In this document: positions 59,956-64,000 of the stretch, piece by piece
How positions within the stretch are numbered: the stretch's first letter is position 1
Layout of the letters: each line of letters begins with the position of its first letter
Assembly: GCF_001665685.1 (NCBI RefSeq)
Contig: NZ_LZTB01000101.1
Location: 25,519-89,518, forward strand
Length of the DNA stretch: 64,000 bases
Source: Mycobacterium sp. 852013-50091_SCH5140682
GTDB lineage: Bacteria; Actinomycetota; Actinomycetes; Mycobacteriales; Mycobacteriaceae
Direction: 5' to 3'
Notes under the pieces: model-generated
The model's database searches: none
Seen by the model: only the letters and a program-made list of their open reading frames with translations
Told to the model about the DNA's origin: nothing
Position numbers and translations under genes: made by a program

Positions 59956-61503
59956 CTACCAGGTATCGACGAACCTTCTGGTGGCCGCGGGCCGGGGGCG
60001 CTGGGCGGCCGCCGCCAATGTCGCAGCGATCAGCGTGCGGGTTTCTGCCGGGTCGATGACGTCGTCGATCTCGAACATCGACGCCGAGTTGAGCGCCCGC
60101 GCGTTTCGTTCGGCAGCCGCGGTCGCCGCTTGCACCGCCCGCTCCCGCTCGTCGTCGTCGGCGATGGCTTCCAACTCCTTGTGCAGGCCGAGGCGGACCG
60201 CGCCCTCCAGCCCCATGGGGCCCAGATGCGCGCCCGGCCAGGCCACGGTCAGCAGTGGCTCATGCAGGCTCCCGCCGCACATCGCTTGTGCGCCAAGACC
60301 GTAACCCCGCCGCAGGATCACGGCCACCATCGGCACCGTGAGTGCTGCCCCGGCCACCAACAGTCGTGACCCGCGCCGCACCAGGGCTTCCGCTTCGGCA
60401 GCCGGGCCGACCATGTATCCCGGACAGTCCACGAGCGACACCACCGGCACGCCGAATGCGTTGCACAACTGGAGGAATCGCGCCGCTTTGTCCGAAGCCG
60501 CCGCGGTGATGGCACCCGCCTTCACCATGGTGTTGTTCGCGATGATGCCCACCGGTCTGCCGTCGATGCGGGCAAGTGCCGTCACCATCTCCGGTGCGAA
60601 CTTCTCCCGCAGGAAGGTCACGGAGCCACCATCGGCCAGTGTCTCGATGATCGGGCCGATCGGATAGGCCCGCCTGGCGCGCTCGGGAACCATTGTGCGC
60701 AAGGCATTTTGGTCCGCTGCGGCACCCGATGCGGCCGGGCCGGCGAAGTACCCCAGGAGTGTGCGGGTGACGGCGACGGCCTGCGCCTCGTCGGGCACCA
60801 CGACGTCGACGACGCCATTGGGCGCCTGCACCGAGATCGGCCCCACCTCGTCGGGCGCGACATCGCCGAGGCCGCCACCGGCGATCATCGCAGGGCCACC
60901 CATCCCGATCGAGCTGTTCTCGGTGGCGACGATCAGATCGGCGGCCCCGGCGATCACCGCGTTGCCTGCGAAGCACCGGCCGTTGACCACCGCGATCCGG
61001 GGCACCACACCGGACAGCGCGGCCCACAACGCGAATGCCTTGACCTCCAGGGATGACACTGTCGGATAGTCGGTGTCGCCCGGCCGGCCGCCGCCCCCCT
61101 CGGCGAAGAACACCGTCGGCAGCTGCATCCGTTCGATGAGCTCGAAGAGCCTGTCCTTCTTGCGGTGTCCGAGTGCGCCCTGGGTTCCGGCGAGCACGGT
61201 GTAGTCGTAGGACAGCACCGCGCATGCGGCGCCGTCGATGCGGGCGGTACCGGCGACCAACCCGTCAGCCGGGGTACGGGCGATGAGGTCGTCGAGATCG
61301 CGACGCTGACGTTGCGCGGCGATGGCGAAGCGGCCGTACTCGACGAACGACCCGGGGTCGACGAGGTCGTCGATGTTCTCCCGCGCCGTGCGCGCACCGC
61401 CGTCGTGACGACGGGTCACCGCGTCAGGTCGCGCGGCGTCCTGGGTCAGAGCCCGGCGGCGCAGCAGCTCGGCAAGGTCGTCGCGCAGCGGTTCGTCGGA
61501 CAT
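59956..61503 (-). CDS. Acyl-CoA carboxylase beta (carboxyltransferase) subunit
   Basis: This 515-residue protein has the two crotonase-like carboxyltransferase halves: RENIDDLVDPGSFVEYGRFA near residue 45, FFAEGGGGRPGDTDYPTVSS near 140, MGGPAMIAGGGLGDVAPDEV near 210, then VPVVSLVDCPGYMVGPAAEA near 370 and AQAMCGGSLHEPLLTVAWPG near 415. It would transfer carboxyl groups from biotin to an acyl-CoA. No biotin carboxylase/carrier subunit is nearby. The ATG at 61503 follows AGGGAG. Its end is 4 bases from the promoter of the DUF4383 gene. Confidence 0.88.
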   Translation of the reverse strand: MSDEPLRDDLAELLRRRALTQDAARPDAVTRRHDGGARTARENIDDLVDPGSFVEYGRFAIAAQRQRRDLDDLIARTPADGLVAGTARIDGAACAVLSYDYTVLAGTQGALGHRKKDRLFELIERMQLPTVFFAEGGGGRPGDTDYPTVSSLEVKAFALWAALSGVVPRIAVVNGRCFAGNAVIAGAADLIVATENSSIGMGGPAMIAGGGLGDVAPDEVGPISVQAPNGVVDVVVPDEAQAVAVTRTLLGYFAGPAASGAAADQNALRTMVPERARRAYPIGPIIETLADGGSVTFLREKFAPEMVTALARIDGRPVGIIANNTMVKAGAITAAASDKAARFLQLCNAFGVPVVSLVDCPGYMVGPAAEAEALVRRGSRLLVAGAALTVPMVAVILRRGYGLGAQAMCGGSLHEPLLTVAWPGAHLGPMGLEGAVRLGLHKELEAIADDDERERAVQAATAAAERNARALNSASMFEIDDVIDPAETRTLIAATLAAAAQRPRPAATRRFVDTW

Positions 61504-61553
61504 GTGTCGTCTCCCTTGGAATATGTGCAACTGATCACGGGTTGCCCCTCGTT

Positions 61554-61985
61554 GTGACCGATACTGCGTTCGATCCGCGTGACCTGTTGGCCGAGGCCCG
61601 GCTGGGTGTACTCGCCACCATTAAAGCCAACGGAATGCCGCAGCTGTCTCCGGTGACGCCGTATTACGACCGTGACGCGGACGTGGTCTATGTGTCGATC
61701 AGGGCGGGGCTGGCCAAGACCGCCAACCTGCGCCGCGATCCCCGCGCGGTCATCGAGGTCACCCGCGACGACCGGTGGGCCTGGGCAACCGCCGAAGGCT
61801 CGGTGACCCTGACCGGCCCTGGTTCGGATCCGCACGGCCCCGAGGTCGAGGCGCTGGTCGACTACTACCGCGCGGCGGCGGGTGAACACCCCGACTGGGA
61901 TGAATACCGTGAGGCAATGGTGTCGGATCAGCGCATCCTGATGGCGCTGTCCGTGGAGAAGGTGTACGGCCAGCGGCTGCGCTGA
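61554..61985 (+). CDS. PPOX class F420-dependent split-barrel protein
   Basis: This 143-residue protein has the Rv1155-like pattern LLAEARLGVLATIKANGMPQ, LSPVTPYYDRDADVVYVS, GLAKTANLRRDPRAVIEVTR, and the C-terminal RILMALSVEKVYGQRLR. These small split-barrel proteins bind F420 or FMN and reduce unknown substrates. GTG at 61554 gives the usual N-terminus (TDTAFDPRDLL); a TTG at 61542 is in frame but unlikely. It diverges from the carboxyltransferase gene. Confidence 0.87.
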   Translation: MTDTAFDPRDLLAEARLGVLATIKANGMPQLSPVTPYYDRDADVVYVSIRAGLAKTANLRRDPRAVIEVTRDDRWAWATAEGSVTLTGPGSDPHGPEVEALVDYYRAAAGEHPDWDEYREAMVSDQRILMALSVEKVYGQRLR

Positions 61986-61986
61986 C

Positions 61987-63216
61987 TCAGCTGATCTCGG
62001 AGGCGATGCGGTCGAGCACGGCCGGATAGCGGTTGGCCTCGCGATGGCCGCCGGGCTTGCCGCTGCTGACGATTGCCGCGGACAGCGAACGCGCCGGGTC
62101 CGCCCACACCGCGATATCGACAAGGCCGGTGTGCCCGAACGCCGACTCGGTGTTCTTCCCGAACGGCCCGAACCGTTTGCCGCCGAGCATGTAACCGGTG
62201 CCCCAGCGCATCGGCTTGAGGCCGGTCGCCACGTCCGGTCGCATCCGCCGGGCCGGTTTGATTGCGGCACGCAGCGTTTCCGGCCGCATGATCCGTACCC
62301 CGTCCAGTTCGCCTCCGCGACGCAAGATTTCGGCGAAGCGGGACAGCTCGTCGGCGTTGGAGACAGTGCTGGAGGACGGCACGACGCTGGTGAGGAACAG
62401 GGGCGTGTTGCTCAACGGGATGATCCGGTCCAGGGTGCCGCCGACGGCGGCCCGGAAAGCCGCGGCGATCGGAGGCGGGAGCGGCTTGCCGGTGGGATGG
62501 CTCGGCGCCACCAGTGAAACCTCCTCGGGCGCAACACCGTAATTGGTCCAGCGGAACCCGAGGGGATCGAGGATGTCCTCGGCGAGAATGTCTCGGATGT
62601 TGCGGCCGGTGGCGGCCTGGACGATTTCGCGGACCAGCGGGCCCCACGTCAGTCCGTGATAGATGTGCACCAGCCCGGGCCGGTACACGGGCTTGAGGTT
62701 CCCCAGTTGCTCACGGGTGTACTCGCTGTCGTTGACCCTCGTGACGTCCGGACGCGGACCGGTGTGGATCGGCACCCCCGCACTGTGGGTGATGACGTGC
62801 CGGATGGTGGTCCGGTCCTTGCCGTGGCTGGTGTAGGTCGGCAGATAGTCGCAGACCCGGTCATCGAGCGAGAAGCATCCGCGTTCGACGAGCATGTGCA
62901 CGACTGTCGTGCTGATGGCTTTGGCCGCCGAATACACGCAGAACGGCGTGTCGGTGCGGACGGGGATCTTCTCGGCATCGGGCAGGTCGTCGGGGCCGTT
63001 GCCCCAGCCGTGGCCGATCGCGCGATTGAGGATCACTTTGCCGTTGCGCCGCAGGCACACCTGAATCGCCGGGTGCATGCCGGCGCGATACCAGTGCTGC
63101 ACCGACTGCCAGATCCGCTCGACAGCCTGCGGGTCGATCTCCGAGTGATCCTCGTCCGCGACGTCGGTGACCGCGTCGAGGTCCGTGGGTACTGCGATTC
63201 TGCCGTCGGCACTCAC
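61987..63216 (-). CDS. Serine beta-lactamase-like hydrolase (class C/EstB family)
   Basis: This 409-residue protein has the SxxK nucleophile motif FCVYSAAKAIST with Ser near residue 96, and HVITHSAGVPIHT near 140. The Tyr of a Y-x-x motif is in HIYHGLTWG near 185, and a C-terminal GHTGLVDIAVW takes the KTG-like place. No signal peptide is visible, so it is probably a cytosolic esterase or lipase (LipL/EstB-like) rather than an antibiotic-resistance beta-lactamase. It follows the nitrobindin gene by 31 bases on the same strand. Confidence 0.87.
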   Translation of the reverse strand: MSADGRIAVPTDLDAVTDVADEDHSEIDPQAVERIWQSVQHWYRAGMHPAIQVCLRRNGKVILNRAIGHGWGNGPDDLPDAEKIPVRTDTPFCVYSAAKAISTTVVHMLVERGCFSLDDRVCDYLPTYTSHGKDRTTIRHVITHSAGVPIHTGPRPDVTRVNDSEYTREQLGNLKPVYRPGLVHIYHGLTWGPLVREIVQAATGRNIRDILAEDILDPLGFRWTNYGVAPEEVSLVAPSHPTGKPLPPPIAAAFRAAVGGTLDRIIPLSNTPLFLTSVVPSSSTVSNADELSRFAEILRRGGELDGVRIMRPETLRAAIKPARRMRPDVATGLKPMRWGTGYMLGGKRFGPFGKNTESAFGHTGLVDIAVWADPARSLSAAIVSSGKPGGHREANRYPAVLDRIASEIS

Positions 63217-63247
63217 GCGCGATCCGCCTTCGCTACTCGCTGTCCGC

Positions 63248-63733
63248 TCACTTTTGGGCCCTCTTCAACGTCGCCGCCAGATGATGCTGCAGCGGTTGGC
63301 CCACCGCACCCATACGCAGGGTGTAGGCGAGCTCGTCGCCGGATACCTTGATCGAACGCGACAGTGCCGTAACGCTTTTGGCGGTCGTACTGAGCCCGAT
63401 GTTGGTCGCGGTCAACTCCATCTCGATGGTGTCGCCGATGACTGCCAGCGAACCTTCCTGGATCTCGGTGATGCCTGTGGGATGGGCGAGGATCCATTCC
63501 ACCCGACCCGGTGCGGGCAGTCGGAGATAGCCGGTTTCGGCGTGCAGCGGACGACCGTCGGCACGCGATTTCGTGCGTTGGCCGTAGGTCAGGAACGGCT
63601 TACCGACGTGGCCGAAGGTGATTTCCTCGGCGTAGTCGAACGACTCGATGGTGGGGTACTCGCCGGCACCTGGCCCGGACCAGGTGCCCAGCAGCGGAGC
63701 CAAGGCCGCGACGTCGGGATGCAGATCAACCAC
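63248..63733 (-). CDS. Nitrobindin-like heme-binding beta-barrel protein
   Basis: This 161-residue protein carries GTWSGPGAGEYPTI at residues 16-29, the GxWxGxGxGxYPxI signature of the nitrobindin (THAP4-like) family. It also has a C-terminal QPLQHHLAATLKR, where the proximal heme His is expected. The 10-strand barrel pattern between them (EEITFGHVGKPFLTYGQRTK) fits. The bacterial members bind ferric heme and isomerise peroxynitrite, giving protection from nitrosative stress. The start is at 63733. Confidence 0.9.
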   Translation of the reverse strand: MVDLHPDVAALAPLLGTWSGPGAGEYPTIESFDYAEEITFGHVGKPFLTYGQRTKSRADGRPLHAETGYLRLPAPGRVEWILAHPTGITEIQEGSLAVIGDTIEMELTATNIGLSTTAKSVTALSRSIKVSGDELAYTLRMGAVGQPLQHHLAATLKRAQK

Positions 63734-63940
63734 GGTCGCCAGAGTACGGACCGCCGGTGCGGCGGCCTATCCGCTCAGGCGTCGGGTGCGCTCTGCGCCA
63801 CCCAGGGATCGGGTCTGTCCGCCCGTGGCGACGGCACCCTTCGGCCTACGGCCGGTCGCCATCTATTGGCGGACAACAACTTTGGTAAATGTGGTCGCAT
63901 TGGTCACTATGGCCACAGAGCACGGTTTCTTGTCGGTGGG

Positions 63941-63956
63941 TCGAACTAGTGTTCGG
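63941..63956. promoter_or_regulatory. LexA (SOS) box before the gene at the window end
   Basis: TCGAACTAGTGTTCGG matches TCGAAC-N4-GTTCGA at 11 of 12 positions. It ends two bases before the ATG at 63959, the same arrangement as the SOS box at the 13E12 gene at 35706. Confidence 0.75.
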
Positions 63957-63958
63957 GT

Positions 63959-64000
63959 ATGGAGTCGGAGGTCGCCGCCACACTCGACGCGTTACGCGCG
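63959..64000 (+). CDS. 5' end of an SOS-controlled gene, probably another 13E12 (DUF222) protein
   Basis: Only 14 codons are visible: MESEVAATLDALRA. The residues alone are not diagnostic. The SOS box immediately upstream and the N-terminal helix with a DALRA-type segment resemble the other 13E12 gene in this window (MQADAVQAAAGLRAAFDAFA). The assignment is therefore an inference from promoter architecture. Confidence 0.5.
   Translation, partial: MESEVAATLDALRA

Overview
The window is a high-GC actinobacterial chromosome segment, most likely from a rapidly growing Mycobacterium (Mycolicibacterium). The clade markers are an antigen 85 type mycolyltransferase, three secreted cutinase-family esterases, a 13E12-family HNH protein with a mycobacterial SOS box, F420-type oxidoreductases, a mycobacterial-style MTHFR and leaderless or GTG starts. 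I saw no rRNA, tRNA or CRISPR array. Apart from one IS481 element and a few small anomalous patches it reads as ordinary core and accessory metabolism.

Layout. 0-10.6 kb: a RidA/flavin monooxygenase pair, a Tat-exported purple-acid-phosphatase-like enzyme, MgtE, an FMN reductase, a methyltransferase, a small low-confidence patch with a membrane protein, an M20 amidohydrolase translationally coupled to ubiX, and a deazaflavin-type nitroreductase. 10.7-14.3 kb: a vitamin B12 uptake operon btuF-(broken methyltransferase)-btuC-btuD. It is preceded by a Zur-type palindrome and then a cobalamin riboswitch, which is the most interesting regulatory arrangement here. 14.6-29.3 kb: enoyl-CoA hydratase, three cutinases, a Ski2-like helicase, an unrecognised 427-residue protein with a possible peptidase-like fold, a potassium module (TrkA-type protein divergent from a CPA1 antiporter), a luciferase-like monooxygenase with a tiny leader ORF, and a large FAD/Fe-S oxidase. 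29.3-34.2 kb: a secreted proline-tailed protein, an acyl-CoA dehydrogenase, a TetR regulator, ribH, a hydrolase and a noncanonical MTHFR.

34.27-35.68 kb is a complete IS481-family insertion with 29-bp terminal repeats and a perfect 15-bp target duplication. It sits a few bases before an SOS box and a 13E12 HNH gene. The last bases of the window repeat that theme: an SOS box directly before the start of a gene cut by the edge.

37.8-46.3 kb: a probable FadE5-like / FAH hydrolase / glutamine amidotransferase operon, divergent from hrpA around a perfect operator-like palindrome, then a GGDEF protein. 46.4-50.1 kb: a probable operon of an Ag85-type enzyme with a repetitive Ala/Pro tail, a bicovalent-flavin oxidase lipoprotein and a FAH hydrolase. 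50.2-64 kb: an APC permease, an LLM oxidoreductase, an FAD oxidoreductase, AraC and LysR regulators each divergent from a gene, a CocE-type hydrolase, a DUF4383 protein with a clear leaderless promoter and operator, an orphan carboxyltransferase, an F420-type PPOX protein, a serine beta-lactamase-like hydrolase and a nitrobindin.

Functions are assigned from motifs and remembered family sequences; no database search was possible.
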